A DNA stretch of 57,948 bases from Stenotrophomonas maltophilia. GTDB taxonomy: Bacteria > Pseudomonadota > Gammaproteobacteria > Xanthomonadales > Xanthomonadaceae. The stretch lies in the NCBI RefSeq assembly GCF_013464915.1, contig NZ_RAVT01000011.1:34-57981 (forward strand), written 5' to 3'. Position numbers and translations under genes: made by a program. Position 1 is the first letter of the stretch. Each line of letters opens with the position of its first letter. Below the pieces are notes generated by a model. The model had not been told where the DNA came from, did not search any database, and saw nothing but the letters and a program-made list of their open reading frames with translations. This document shows, piece by piece, positions 30,016 through 37,884 of this stretch.

Positions 30016-32144
30016 ACTCGGCTGCGGGAGACGAACATGCCGCGCCACTGTGCTGACTGGAACCAGCACTGGAACGGCAGGCGGTTGACGAGGTGCATGC
30101 GGACGCTGTTGGCGTCGCCCAGCACGGGGAACCGGCGAGAGCCGGAGTGGAACGTCGGGGCGCTGGTGCGGAACACCGAGTCGTTGAGGACGCGCGCGGT
30201 GTACGCACCGGAGTGCGACGCCACGTAGGTCTCGACGCGGCCATTGCCGTGCTGCTCGACCTCCAGCTCGAAGTACGCGCCATCCTTGTAGGCGACCTCG
30301 ATGTCACGCACCTGCGTGCGGCCCACCAGCACGGCCTGGTTCTGCCCACCGCGAACGATGGGCTTGGTCAGGGTGAGGCGGTGCTCGTAGTCCATGCCGA
30401 CGACCACGCGGCCCTCGGTGTGGTTACCGGGGAGCGCAAGGCGGGTGCGGGCGTTGTCCCAGCGCGCCTTGGTGATGTCCAGGTACGCGCCGGGGTCTTG
30501 CCAGTCGTCCGTCTTGAGGACGGTGACCGTCATGCCATCGGGCACGATGTAGGGCAGGTCGATCCAGGTCTCGTTGCCGAACTGCTGATAGGTGGGCTGC
30601 ACCACCAGCATGCGGTCGAGCAGGAAGTTGTAGTCGCCCGTGGCATCCGTGTCGTGCTGGTTGAGCACCATGCGGAACTTGAGCAGCTCGCAGCCGCCGC
30701 CTGGGGCTTCCGCGACGGCGTACAGCACGTCGTTGATGGCGTGCATGTGGACGATGCGACCGACGCCGGAGATTGACCAGCGCGTCCATGCGGACTGCTG
30801 CTTCTCGTCGCCGATCCAGCGGACGAAGTAGACGTAGAGCTGCGCGTCGGTCGGCTCGTCAGGAGCGAAGAACACGCAGTCGGCACCACTTGCGCTCGCC
30901 ATCGCTCGCATGCGGCCCGGCATCAGCTTGGGCACATGCGCCGTCACGTCGGCGGCGTCGCCGGTCACCGACAGGTCGTCGATGAAGTATTCGCGCACGC
31001 TGGCGTATGCGCCGCTGTCCTCGGTGAAGTACAGCGACTCGCCCATCAGCTTCGGCCGGATGTACGGCGAGCTGCTGTAGCTGTTGACCGGATCGCTCTT
31101 GACGTTCTTGGCGGCCAGGTACGGCTCGGCGGTCAGGAGGAACTGGCCGCCCGCAGCGGCAAGGAACAGGGCCGACTGGAACGGGACTGCGTGGTAGAGC
31201 GTGGTGACGCCGTTAGACCCGCTGACGCTCACGTCGATGGGGTCGGCGTCGAGCACCTGGGTCACCGAAGTGCGCCAGAGGTTGAACGGATCGGAGACCT
31301 CGGACATCAGCACGTTCTCCCCGGCCAGGAAGCCTAGGCGGTCCCGGTGCTTGAACACCTCGCGGATGCGCTGGCCGTCGATGGACGGGAACGGGTTGCT
31401 TTGCTCGTCACCCGCGAGGCGCGCGGTCCACTCCGGTCCACCGAAGGAGAACCAAAAGCCGTCCGCATGCACTGGATCGGGGATGCGCTTGAGGATGTGC
31501 GGCATCGTCTTGGCATCGAAGCGGTGCTTGATGCCCGGCCGGGCGACCTCCAGGTAGACCGAGGAGGACTGCTTCTGGACGTAGTAGTCGTCGAATTGCG
31601 ATTCGGACGAGCCGATGATGTTGTAGATCGCGCCGGTCGGCACAACGGCCGAGCCTTTGTCGCCGGGCTTCGGCAGGTCGGACATCGTTTGCGCCGATCC
31701 GTACAGCGAACCGGGCGACAGCTCATCGCTCTGCTTCACGTCTACCAGCCGGTTGACGATGAAGGTGGTGTCGGAGAACGTCGCCAGCGCGAAGCACGAC
31801 CACGCACGCTGTCCCTGGGTGTCCAGGTAGTTGAGCGCGTCGCCCGTGGCGTTGACGGTGTATTCCTTGCCGGTCTCGTGGTCGAACACGCGGATGCTGC
31901 GGTGACCCACGGCGACGATGTAGCGCTCGTTCTCATCGCGGACGATGGAGTGGAAGGCACAGTCGTGATCGAGGGTGACGCCAAGGCCAGCAACGAACTC
32001 GGCGGGCGGGCGCTTGCCAGCGCCCATTGCGGCATGCAGCCAGGCGTTGATCGCCTTGGTGAGCTGGTTCGGCGAGCGGACGGTATCGTCCTGCTGCGAC
32101 TCGCCTCCCAGGAACGAGGGATAGTCCCCCGTGATTAGCGGCAT
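30012..32144 (-). CDS. Tail tubular protein B (gp12-like nozzle)
   Basis: The 710-residue protein matches T7 gp12 (794 residues), the hexameric tail nozzle. The N-terminus LITGDYPSFLGGESQQDDT, then RSPNQLTKAINAW and KRPPAEFVAGLG, parallels the T7 pattern of ISQQPD...NGW...KRPP. The remainder is beta-rich as expected. The ATG at 32144 overlaps the gp11-like stop as TGATG; a TTG four codons upstream is less likely. Confidence 0.93.
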   Translation of the reverse strand: MPLITGDYPSFLGGESQQDDTVRSPNQLTKAINAWLHAAMGAGKRPPAEFVAGLGVTLDHDCAFHSIVRDENERYIVAVGHRSIRVFDHETGKEYTVNATGDALNYLDTQGQRAWSCFALATFSDTTFIVNRLVDVKQSDELSPGSLYGSAQTMSDLPKPGDKGSAVVPTGAIYNIIGSSESQFDDYYVQKQSSSVYLEVARPGIKHRFDAKTMPHILKRIPDPVHADGFWFSFGGPEWTARLAGDEQSNPFPSIDGQRIREVFKHRDRLGFLAGENVLMSEVSDPFNLWRTSVTQVLDADPIDVSVSGSNGVTTLYHAVPFQSALFLAAAGGQFLLTAEPYLAAKNVKSDPVNSYSSSPYIRPKLMGESLYFTEDSGAYASVREYFIDDLSVTGDAADVTAHVPKLMPGRMRAMASASGADCVFFAPDEPTDAQLYVYFVRWIGDEKQQSAWTRWSISGVGRIVHMHAINDVLYAVAEAPGGGCELLKFRMVLNQHDTDATGDYNFLLDRMLVVQPTYQQFGNETWIDLPYIVPDGMTVTVLKTDDWQDPGAYLDITKARWDNARTRLALPGNHTEGRVVVGMDYEHRLTLTKPIVRGGQNQAVLVGRTQVRDIEVAYKDGAYFELEVEQHGNGRVETYVASHSGAYTARVLNDSVFRTSAPTFHSGSRRFPVLGDANSVRMHLVNRLPFQCWFQSAQWRGMFVSRSRV

Positions 32145-32734
32145 CAGCGGTCCCAAATATCAGACACGTCCGTCGAGCCACTGAGGAAGTTGTGGCCGCG
32201 GGCGTAGGTGAAGTCGGCGTGCTCCTGCGCGAAGATGAGGTATGCCTCCTCCTCGTGCTTCTCGGTGAACACGTAGAGCTGGTCGCTACCCAGCACGCTC
32301 GTCTGGAACAGACGCGCAGCGCGCACGGCGATGTAGCGGCGGGCCGACTCGGGCAGCTCCTCGTAGGCGAGGAACCAGGTCACGAAGTCGGCGGTGGGGG
32401 CCGACGAGAACGTGTCGGCGAGGGTGAGCGGGTTGATGAGGCGCGTGCCTCGGATCACCAGCGGCTCGCTTCCGCGTGCGGGGACGAGCTTGAGGATCGA
32501 CTGCGGCGGCAGCACCTTGCCTTCCGCGTTGAGCGTGAAGGTGAACGACTCGCTGGTGTTGAACCACCAGCCAGCGGTTTGGACCTCGCGGCTCACCGCG
32601 CGGAGGGTGTCGCGCGCCTGCGAGGCGTACAGGTTGCCGAGCGCTTCGAGGTCGCTGATCGGCGCTTCGCCGATAGCACCGAGCAGCACATTGACGGCTT
32701 CGAGTTCCGTGGTCGGAGTGAGTTCGAGGTTCAT
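32144..32734 (-). CDS. Tail tubular protein A (gp11-like)
   Basis: At 196 residues it is the same length as T7 gp11, the dodecameric ring that joins portal and nozzle. The N-terminus TELEAVNVLLGAIGEAPISD and the segments TAGWWFNTSESFTF and WFLAYEELPESARRYIAVRA are typical of the family. It is preceded by a terminator that follows the capsid gene. Confidence 0.94.
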   Translation of the reverse strand: MNLELTPTTELEAVNVLLGAIGEAPISDLEALGNLYASQARDTLRAVSREVQTAGWWFNTSESFTFTLNAEGKVLPPQSILKLVPARGSEPLVIRGTRLINPLTLADTFSSAPTADFVTWFLAYEELPESARRYIAVRAARLFQTSVLGSDQLYVFTEKHEEEAYLIFAQEHADFTYARGHNFLSGSTDVSDIWDR

Positions 32735-32745
32735 GGATTCGGGGC

Positions 32746-32781
32746 AAAAAAACGGGGGACACCCATGTGGATGTCCCCCGT
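32746..32781 (-). terminator. Strong terminator after the capsid gene (T7 Tphi analogue)
   Basis: ACGGGGGACA and TGTCCCCCGT (32752-32761 with 32772-32781) form a 10-bp stem followed by seven T on the minus strand. It is placed between the capsid and gp11-like genes, just where T7 has its main late terminator Tphi. Confidence 0.9.
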
Positions 32782-32833
32782 AGATGGAGAGAGATTGAAG
32801 CGCCGCGGGATTTGCCCAACGGCGCGGTATTGC

Positions 32834-33787
32834 TTACGGGGCCTTCGACAGCTCGATGGCACCGCGCGGAGCCAGGATGCCGTGACCCAGCGCGTACTTC
32901 GCCAGCATCAGGGTGCCCTGCTTCTCGCCCTGGTACACGTCCTCCAGGGACAGGTCCAGCAGCTTGAGGGTGCCGACCGCCGAGCGGTGGAAGATCACGC
33001 CCACGGTGTCCGCGAAGTTGCCGCGGTACTTGGCCGGGATCGAGGCCAGGGCCGACTCATCGACACGCGGCATCGCGTTGATCTTCACCAGCGGGATGCG
33101 GGCGACCGAGGAAATGATCGCCTGGCCGTAGGAGCCGTTCGATTCCGCGTTGATGTCGCGGTCGATCAAGTCCTTGTTCTCGGTCAGCAGATACCACTGA
33201 GCCGGGGCCAGTGCGCCAGTGAACTCCTGCGGGTTGTCCGGCAGCAGCTTCTCGTCGAACAGCATGCGGGCGTTGCGGAACGCATCGGCCAGCACGGTCG
33301 GATCGGAGGCCATCGTGGCGGCCTTGATGATGGCACCACCCGGCTGGCCTTCGACCTTGCCTTCGGTGGTACGAGCGGCCAGGATCGCGCAGCGCAGCTC
33401 GTTCTGCATGCGCTTGAGCGCCAGCTCCGCACCCTGCTGACGGGTGTACTCGGAACGCACGTCGTAGTGGTTCATCGCCTCGTCGATGTTGGCGATGAAG
33501 GCGTGCGAGATCAGCATCGGATCGAGGGTGATGATGGTCTCGTTGTGCTCGACCACCAGGCCCTTGATCTCGGTGCCCGGCACATGGTACTCGGAGCCGA
33601 TGGTGCCGACGTTCGGGAACGAGGCGGACTTGCCGCTCTCGATGTTGCGCACCGACACGCGGCCGTCCAGCTTGTAGTTCTCGACGAAGCTGGTGATGGT
33701 TTCAGCAGTGTAGTTCTGCTTGAACAGCGCCCAGGCGTCGCCGTTGGCCTGGGCTTGACCCAGGCGGGAGGGGATTGCGTCCGACAT
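32834..33787 (-). CDS. Major capsid protein (gp10A-like)
   Basis: The 317-residue protein occupies the T7 gene 10 position and has the HK97-like pattern of T7-type capsid proteins: FPNVGTIGSEYHVPGTEI, the segment LISHAFIANIDEAMNHYDVR and MRVDESALASIPAKYRGNF. It assembles on the scaffold encoded upstream into an icosahedral prohead. No frameshift site for a gp10B-like extension is evident. Confidence 0.93.
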   Translation of the reverse strand: MSDAIPSRLGQAQANGDAWALFKQNYTAETITSFVENYKLDGRVSVRNIESGKSASFPNVGTIGSEYHVPGTEIKGLVVEHNETIITLDPMLISHAFIANIDEAMNHYDVRSEYTRQQGAELALKRMQNELRCAILAARTTEGKVEGQPGGAIIKAATMASDPTVLADAFRNARMLFDEKLLPDNPQEFTGALAPAQWYLLTENKDLIDRDINAESNGSYGQAIISSVARIPLVKINAMPRVDESALASIPAKYRGNFADTVGVIFHRSAVGTLKLLDLSLEDVYQGEKQGTLMLAKYALGHGILAPRGAIELSKAP

Positions 33788-33813
33788 TTAGTCCTTGCTT
33801 GAGGTTGAGTGGA

Positions 33814-34599
33814 TTACTTGAACAGCGGCGACACGGCCAGGCGGGCGGAGACTTCCGCGCGGTAAGCCGGATCACGGTGGTAGCGCACATCGCGCATCGC
33901 TTCGACGACCTGCGCCTGCGACTGGAACGGCTTGGGGCCTGCATCGGCGTTCGATGCGGTCTTGCCATTCAGAAGGCGGCCGTTGCCGCCACGGAGGGCG
34001 ACGAGGCCCTGGACTGCCAGCGCTGCGCGGCCGGCGTCGCCGGACTGCACCGCTTCGTTGAACGCCCGCTTCTGCTCGGCGCTCAGGTTGGTCTTAGCCC
34101 ACTGGACCAGGCCGTCGTAACCGGCCTTGCCACCTGCGGGCGAGTAGACGGCGTTCTCGTAGGTCTGCACGCGAGCGCGCAGGCCATCGACGTACACGTC
34201 CACCAGCTCCTTCGGATAGCCCGCGTCCTGGAGCTTCTTGTAGCTCTCCTCGGACAGCGAGCCGTTCGAGTTGAACTCGGTGGCGAAGTCGTCCAGGTTC
34301 AGGCCAGCCCGCGCCAAGGCGTCACGCGCGTCATCCGCGGTGGCGTCGTCGATGGTCGCGGGGCCGCCCTTGCCACCCTTGTCGTCGGCTGGCGTGCTCA
34401 GTTGTGCGTAGGCGGCTTCCAGCTCCTCCACGGTCTTGTACTTGCCGCCGAACAGGCGCTCGCCATCGGTGCCACCCTGCGCGCCCGGTGCGGGCTGCTG
34501 GGTGTCCTGGGAGTTCTGCGGCGGCTGCTGACCTGGGGTCGGCTGGCCGTTGATGCCGTCAAGGCTGACGGTCACTTCGGACTTGCCCGGCTGCGACAT
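33814..34599 (-). CDS. Capsid assembly scaffolding protein (gp9-like)
   Basis: The 261-residue acidic protein has a disordered Gln/Pro/Gly-rich N-terminus (GQPTPGQQPPQNSQDTQQ), the conserved scaffold segment FGGKYKTVEELEAAYAQL and a helical C-terminal half. T7 gp9 (307 residues) has the same order and precedes the capsid gene. It directs prohead assembly and leaves before packaging. Its ATG overlaps the upstream gene's stop as TAATG. Confidence 0.92.
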   Translation of the reverse strand: MSQPGKSEVTVSLDGINGQPTPGQQPPQNSQDTQQPAPGAQGGTDGERLFGGKYKTVEELEAAYAQLSTPADDKGGKGGPATIDDATADDARDALARAGLNLDDFATEFNSNGSLSEESYKKLQDAGYPKELVDVYVDGLRARVQTYENAVYSPAGGKAGYDGLVQWAKTNLSAEQKRAFNEAVQSGDAGRAALAVQGLVALRGGNGRLLNGKTASNADAGPKPFQSQAQVVEAMRDVRYHRDPAYRAEVSARLAVSPLFK

Positions 34600-34742
34600 T
34601 ACTTGTCCTCGGGCTTGTAGTTGACGATGACCAGGCCGTTCGTCTTGCGGGTGATCTCGGCCTTGCCCTTACGCTCGACGCTCGGAGCCTTCGGGGCTTC
34701 CTTGGTCGGCTTGGCGGGCTTCTCGGTGGTTTCGTTCGACAT
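34599..34742 (-). CDS. 47-residue Lys/Pro-rich protein between portal and scaffold
   Basis: The small protein reads MSNETTEKPAKPTKEAPKAP and ends LVIVNYKPEDK. The first half is disordered and Lys/Pro-rich, the second could form a beta hairpin. It overlaps the scaffold ATG by TAATG, so it is probably translated with it. Position suggests a minor head or assembly factor; no family recognised. Confidence 0.75.
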   Translation of the reverse strand: MSNETTEKPAKPTKEAPKAPSVERKGKAEITRKTNGLVIVNYKPEDK

Positions 34743-34758
34743 TGCGTCCTTCTCGGGG

Positions 34759-36315
34759 TTACGGGGTTTGGGTCATCGCTGAGGCGATATTCGGAGCGGC
34801 ACGGACCATCGCCTCCTGCGCCGAGGCGTCCTGCTGCTCGGCAGCAAGCTCGTCGTCGGAGCGGATCAGGCCCTTGGTGGAAATGTCGGAAGCGGCGGCC
34901 AGTCGGGAGATCGCCTCGCCACTGTTGAGGCGGCGCGCCTTCTCCTCTGCGCCGACAAGCGCATCCACTGCCTGACCGAACTCGATCAGCTTGTTCAGGT
35001 CGTGGCCGCGGCCGAGGGCGGCGATGCCAACGGTGATGCGCGGCTTGATGAGTTCCTGCGGCAGCTCGGGCAGGCGACCCTGCTTCTGGAGCTTGTGCAG
35101 GCGGCGGCGGATCAGCGGCAGCAAGAGCTGCTCGCCCGACATCGCCATGAAGCCGCTGAGGGCGTCGTCGAGTTCCTGGGTGAGCACCCGGATTTCGTAG
35201 GCGGTCACGCGCTCGCCGGGGCGCTGCACGGCGGACTTCACGCCGAAGATCAGCTCCAGCGAGTTCGCCAGCCCTTCGGCCTCCTGACGCACGAAGTTCA
35301 GGTCGTAGGCTTTCTGGAGCTGGAGCGTGGTCACGTCGCTGGCCTCGCCACGCAGCACCGCGCCGGACTCGGCCTCGGTGAGCTGGCGCTCGCGGATCGT
35401 CGAGGTCGGCTTGAGGAACATGATGATCTTCGCCAGCGCGGCGGCACCCTTACGGATCGCCTTGCGCAGCGCCTCCAGCGACTCGAACGCGCCCACGTAG
35501 TCGTAGACCAAGCCCTCGCCGTAGTCGTCCACGAGGGACGGCGGCGCGCACAGGGGAATCCACGGGCAGGCGTCGATGGGGTAGGTGCCCACGGTCTCGG
35601 GGACTTCGACGCCCTCGACCTCCTGGACCACTTCCCACTCCTTGCCATCTTCCGAGCGACGCACCCAGGTGTAGAGGTTCACGTCGTCGTTCTTGGTCTT
35701 TTCGTCGCGTTCCTGGGCGAGCTTCTGCATCACCGCCGCGCGGATCGAGTCCGGCAGCATGGCCGGGGCGATCTTGTCGAGCGTGATGATCTCCAGCACG
35801 TTGCCCAGGCCATCGCGGTCGGTCACGTAGGAGGTCAGCGGGTACAGCTTGGGCTTGCCCTCGTCGGGGTCGTAGAGCAGGAAGTTGCCGAGGACGATGG
35901 CGTGCTTGGCCGCCTCGCTGAGGACCGGGCGAACGCCGCTGGTCTCCAGGTCGTTGACGATGACCCGCTCCACGTCCACCAGCGCGGCCTCCAGTTCGGA
36001 GGTCTCCACGCCAGCCTGCTCGGCGATGTTCTCGGCGACGGCCTGGTCAGGCGCGAGCTTGAATACCGAGGCGTTCGGCGGGAGCCAGGCCAGCACGATC
36101 TTCGAGGCCAGGGCGTTGACGCACTTCGGGCCGGTGTCGATGTAGGCGGAACCGGGGGTGCGCGATTTCGCGCCCTCGTCCACCCACAGGCGGGGCAGGG
36201 TGACCTTGGCGCAGCGCTTGGCGCGCGTCTCGGCTTCTTTGCGGTTGGACTTGAGATCGCCGTAGCGCTTCGCGGCCGTCTGCTTCTCGGCCGAGGTCTG
36301 CTTGGCGTCAGCCAT
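34759..36315 (-). CDS. Portal / head-tail connector (gp8-like)
   Basis: The 518-residue protein is close in length to T7 gp8 (536) and precedes scaffold and capsid as in T7. Typical segments are the basic N-terminal helix (KSNRKEAETRAKRCAKVTLP), the long wing and clip region with TERE-like helices, and VQRPGERVTAYEIRVLTQEL, which matches the conserved portal motif. Twelve copies form the DNA channel bound by terminase and gp11. Confidence 0.94.
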   Translation of the reverse strand: MADAKQTSAEKQTAAKRYGDLKSNRKEAETRAKRCAKVTLPRLWVDEGAKSRTPGSAYIDTGPKCVNALASKIVLAWLPPNASVFKLAPDQAVAENIAEQAGVETSELEAALVDVERVIVNDLETSGVRPVLSEAAKHAIVLGNFLLYDPDEGKPKLYPLTSYVTDRDGLGNVLEIITLDKIAPAMLPDSIRAAVMQKLAQERDEKTKNDDVNLYTWVRRSEDGKEWEVVQEVEGVEVPETVGTYPIDACPWIPLCAPPSLVDDYGEGLVYDYVGAFESLEALRKAIRKGAAALAKIIMFLKPTSTIRERQLTEAESGAVLRGEASDVTTLQLQKAYDLNFVRQEAEGLANSLELIFGVKSAVQRPGERVTAYEIRVLTQELDDALSGFMAMSGEQLLLPLIRRRLHKLQKQGRLPELPQELIKPRITVGIAALGRGHDLNKLIEFGQAVDALVGAEEKARRLNSGEAISRLAAASDISTKGLIRSDDELAAEQQDASAQEAMVRAAPNIASAMTQTP

Positions 36316-36478
36316 TCGGGATGGTCAGTCCTTGGTACTGCGTTGCGTTGTTCAGGTCCAGGCGGACCTTGGACTTACGCCGCTGATCGGCCGCGTGGCC
36401 GGTCGGCTGGGTGTCCTGGCGGGTCAGCAGGATCGGGTCTTTCTCCTGCTGGTCCGGCATGTTGGGCTTGCTGCACAT
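36308..36478 (-). CDS. 56-residue phage protein upstream of portal
   Basis: It begins MCSKPNMPDQQEKDPILLTR and ends NATQYQGLTIPNG, and overlaps the portal start by 8 bases. Similar short proteins with a MC-x-P start and an LTIP-type ending occur next to portals in T7-like phages (T7 gp7.3 is a small tail protein in this place). It could be such a tail or assembly protein; the function is not certain. Confidence 0.75.
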   Translation of the reverse strand: MCSKPNMPDQQEKDPILLTRQDTQPTGHAADQRRKSKVRLDLNNATQYQGLTIPNG

Positions 36479-36480
36479 GG

Positions 36481-36660
36481 TTAGCGGGCGCGGTGATCCA
36501 TCTGCTCGACCTTCCGCAGCGCCTTGAGCCGCAGGATCAGGCGACGCTCGCCCTGCCGGAGCAGGAACTCCTCCTTCGGCTGGGCGGGGTCGTAGATCAC
36601 TTCGGGGTGCAGTTCGTCCAGGAGGTCGATCAGGTCGTAGGAGTGCAGAGGGATTTGCAT
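36481..36660 (-). CDS. 59-residue helical phage protein
   Basis: The protein MQIPLHSYDLIDLLDELHPE continues to a basic helix (ERRLILRLKALRKVEQMDHR). AGGAG lies 5 bases before the ATG, one of the best ribosome sites in the phage. It is the first gene after the predicted late promoter at 36704. Small proteins of this type are common before the portal gene in Autographiviridae; function unknown. Confidence 0.8.
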   Translation of the reverse strand: MQIPLHSYDLIDLLDELHPEVIYDPAQPKEEFLLRQGERRLILRLKALRKVEQMDHRAR

Positions 36661-36684
36661 AGAACTCCTGGGTTATGAATAGGT

Positions 36685-36704
36685 GGGGAAACTGTCGTTT
36701 CCCC
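36685..36704. other. Stem-loop at the predicted 5' end of the late transcript
   Basis: GGGGAAAC (36685-36692), loop TGTC and GTTTCCCC (36697-36704) form a perfect 8-bp stem directly downstream, on the minus strand, of the promoter-like motif. A hairpin at the start of a T7-type late mRNA could stabilise it. Confidence 0.6.
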
Positions 36705-36721
36705 CGATGATGACCACTAAA
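36704..36721 (-). promoter_or_regulatory. Candidate phage RNA polymerase promoter 1 (late genes)
   Basis: Minus-strand reading TTTAGTGGTCATCATCGG followed by GGGG. It is the intergenic copy of a four-member motif family (see 45935, 47794, 50051) and lies directly before the structural genes. Confidence 0.6.
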
Positions 36722-36724
36722 CCC

Positions 36725-37261
36725 TTAGAGTCGGGCCAGCGATTCCGCGACCATCCGCAGGCGGTGGATCGGGCCGTTGTTGTCGAGCACGGTGTCGATC
36801 AGGTCGCCGTGGACGCCTGCCTCGGAGGCATGCGCCGAGACCGGGGCCGCGCTGTCGCGGAGCACCTGGACCACCTGGCCGCCCCACTCACGGATGAACT
36901 GCGCTTCGTTGTCGAAGCGAACGTCCGACACCACGACGCCAGCAGCGCCGTCGCGGCGGGCCTGACGGATCTTCTGCGCGACCACCTTGACCCACAGGTC
37001 GCGGTCGATCATTTCGCGGCCCCACTCGGTGCCCACGGTCTGCATCAGGCGGCGCGGGGTCTGCCCGTTGAGCCAGTCGAGCGGCTCCTCCTTGAGCGGG
37101 CCGTCCTCCATCGCGGACACCGGCAGGCCGGTGATGTCCGCCACGAAGGCGCGGATCGGGGCCGCGAAGGACAGCTTCACGAAGCCGTGGTCGCTGACCA
37201 GGAACTCGGCCAGGGTGTCTTTGCCGCTACGGGCGCGGCCGGTAATTCCGATGATCTTCAT
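36725..37261 (-). CDS. Deoxynucleoside monophosphate kinase-like protein
   Basis: The 178-residue protein has a P-loop near the N-terminus (MKIIGITGRARSGKDTLAEF, residues 8-15 GRARSGKD) followed by KLSFAAPIRAFVADITG and a DR motif in REMIDRDLWV, the pattern of phage dNMP kinases (T4 gp1 type) and related P-loop nucleotide kinases. It would convert dNMPs from degraded host DNA to dNDPs. The start at 37261 follows GGAG and a terminator hairpin. It closes the DNA-metabolism module. Confidence 0.85.
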   Translation of the reverse strand: MKIIGITGRARSGKDTLAEFLVSDHGFVKLSFAAPIRAFVADITGLPVSAMEDGPLKEEPLDWLNGQTPRRLMQTVGTEWGREMIDRDLWVKVVAQKIRQARRDGAAGVVVSDVRFDNEAQFIREWGGQVVQVLRDSAAPVSAHASEAGVHGDLIDTVLDNNGPIHRLRMVAESLARL

Positions 37262-37273
37262 GGGGACTCCAGA

Positions 37274-37300
37274 AAAGGAAAGGCCCGCACGAAGCGGGCC
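37274..37300 (-). terminator. Terminator upstream of the dNMP kinase gene
   Basis: GGCCCGC, a TTCG loop and a T-GCGGGCC arm (37282-37300) are followed on the minus strand by TTTCCTTTTC and GGAG. It has the same terminator plus ribosome-site layout as the early genes and also separates the plus-strand gene at 37357. Confidence 0.75.
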
Positions 37301-37356
37301 AGTTACCAACAGGGATGTTAATGCCGCATACTCAGCGGTCAGAAAAGGAGCCGCTT

Positions 37357-37674
37357 ATGGACGGGATCGAGTACGCCGAATACGAACAAGTAACGCACAC
37401 GCAACAGAACTACGCAGACAGGATTTACGGCTTCGTAGCCGCTGAGGCGAGTTACGAGCATTCCCCTCCCGCTAAGGCTCAGCAAGACCACGACAATCTC
37501 GTCAATAGGGTGCAGTCGCTGGTAAATCTCAAGGTGGTCGGCGGGGAGACCGCTGACGGCAAACCGACAGTCACAGTGTTTTTGCATGACAAGGTTGTGC
37601 GTCCGGTTGCAGCGGATCACGTCCGGGACGAATTAATTGCTGATTGGGAGAACGCTAGGGCCAAGCGGGGCTAA
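37357..37674 (+). CDS. Plus-strand gene inside the replication module, probable moron
   Basis: The 105-residue protein starts at MDGIEYAEYEQV with AGGAG 7 bases upstream and is soluble, with a helical N-terminal half and a small beta region (KPTVTVFLHDKVVRPV). It reads opposite to all surrounding genes, has lower GC content, and is fenced by the hairpin at 37282-37300 and the convergent gene at 37678. Such an isolated, reversed cistron is typical of a moron expressed in the lysogen. No family recognised. Confidence 0.7.
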   Translation: MDGIEYAEYEQVTHTQQNYADRIYGFVAAEASYEHSPPAKAQQDHDNLVNRVQSLVNLKVVGGETADGKPTVTVFLHDKVVRPVAADHVRDELIADWENARAKRG

Positions 37675-37677
37675 TCG

Positions 37678-37884
37678 TCACGCGAGCGAGCGTGCGACCA
37701 GCCAAGCAACGCCGACAGCGCCGACAGCAGCGGGCCACAGCTTGATACTGGCGGCGTCGCGGTACATGGCACGTTCGAGGGTGTTGAGGCTGCGCCACCA
37801 CAGCCAGGCAGCGCCGTAGGCGACGAAGGCGAACAGCACGGCCAGCACGGCGACGATGGTGATGAACAGGATCAGGGTTTCCAC
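37678..37884 (-). CDS. 68-residue two-helix membrane protein
   Basis: A GTG start within the 3' end of the exonuclease gene gives METLILFITIVAVLAVLFAF, a first membrane helix with aromatic end (AAWLWW), a polar loop (RSLNTLERAMYRDAAS) and a second helix (LWPAAVGAVGVAWLVARSL). It overlaps the exonuclease by 13 bases. It could be a superinfection-exclusion or lysis accessory protein; function unknown. Confidence 0.65.
   Translation of the reverse strand: METLILFITIVAVLAVLFAFVAYGAAWLWWRSLNTLERAMYRDAASIKLWPAAVGAVGVAWLVARSLA

Noticed and set aside
36704-36721. Reading the four-copy motif on the plus strand as a T3/SP6-like promoter (GACCACTAAA resembles a CACTA core)
   Set aside because: In that direction transcripts would be antisense to every surrounding phage gene and no G follows the CACTAAA core, whereas the minus-strand reading ends in conserved G residues and points into the genes.
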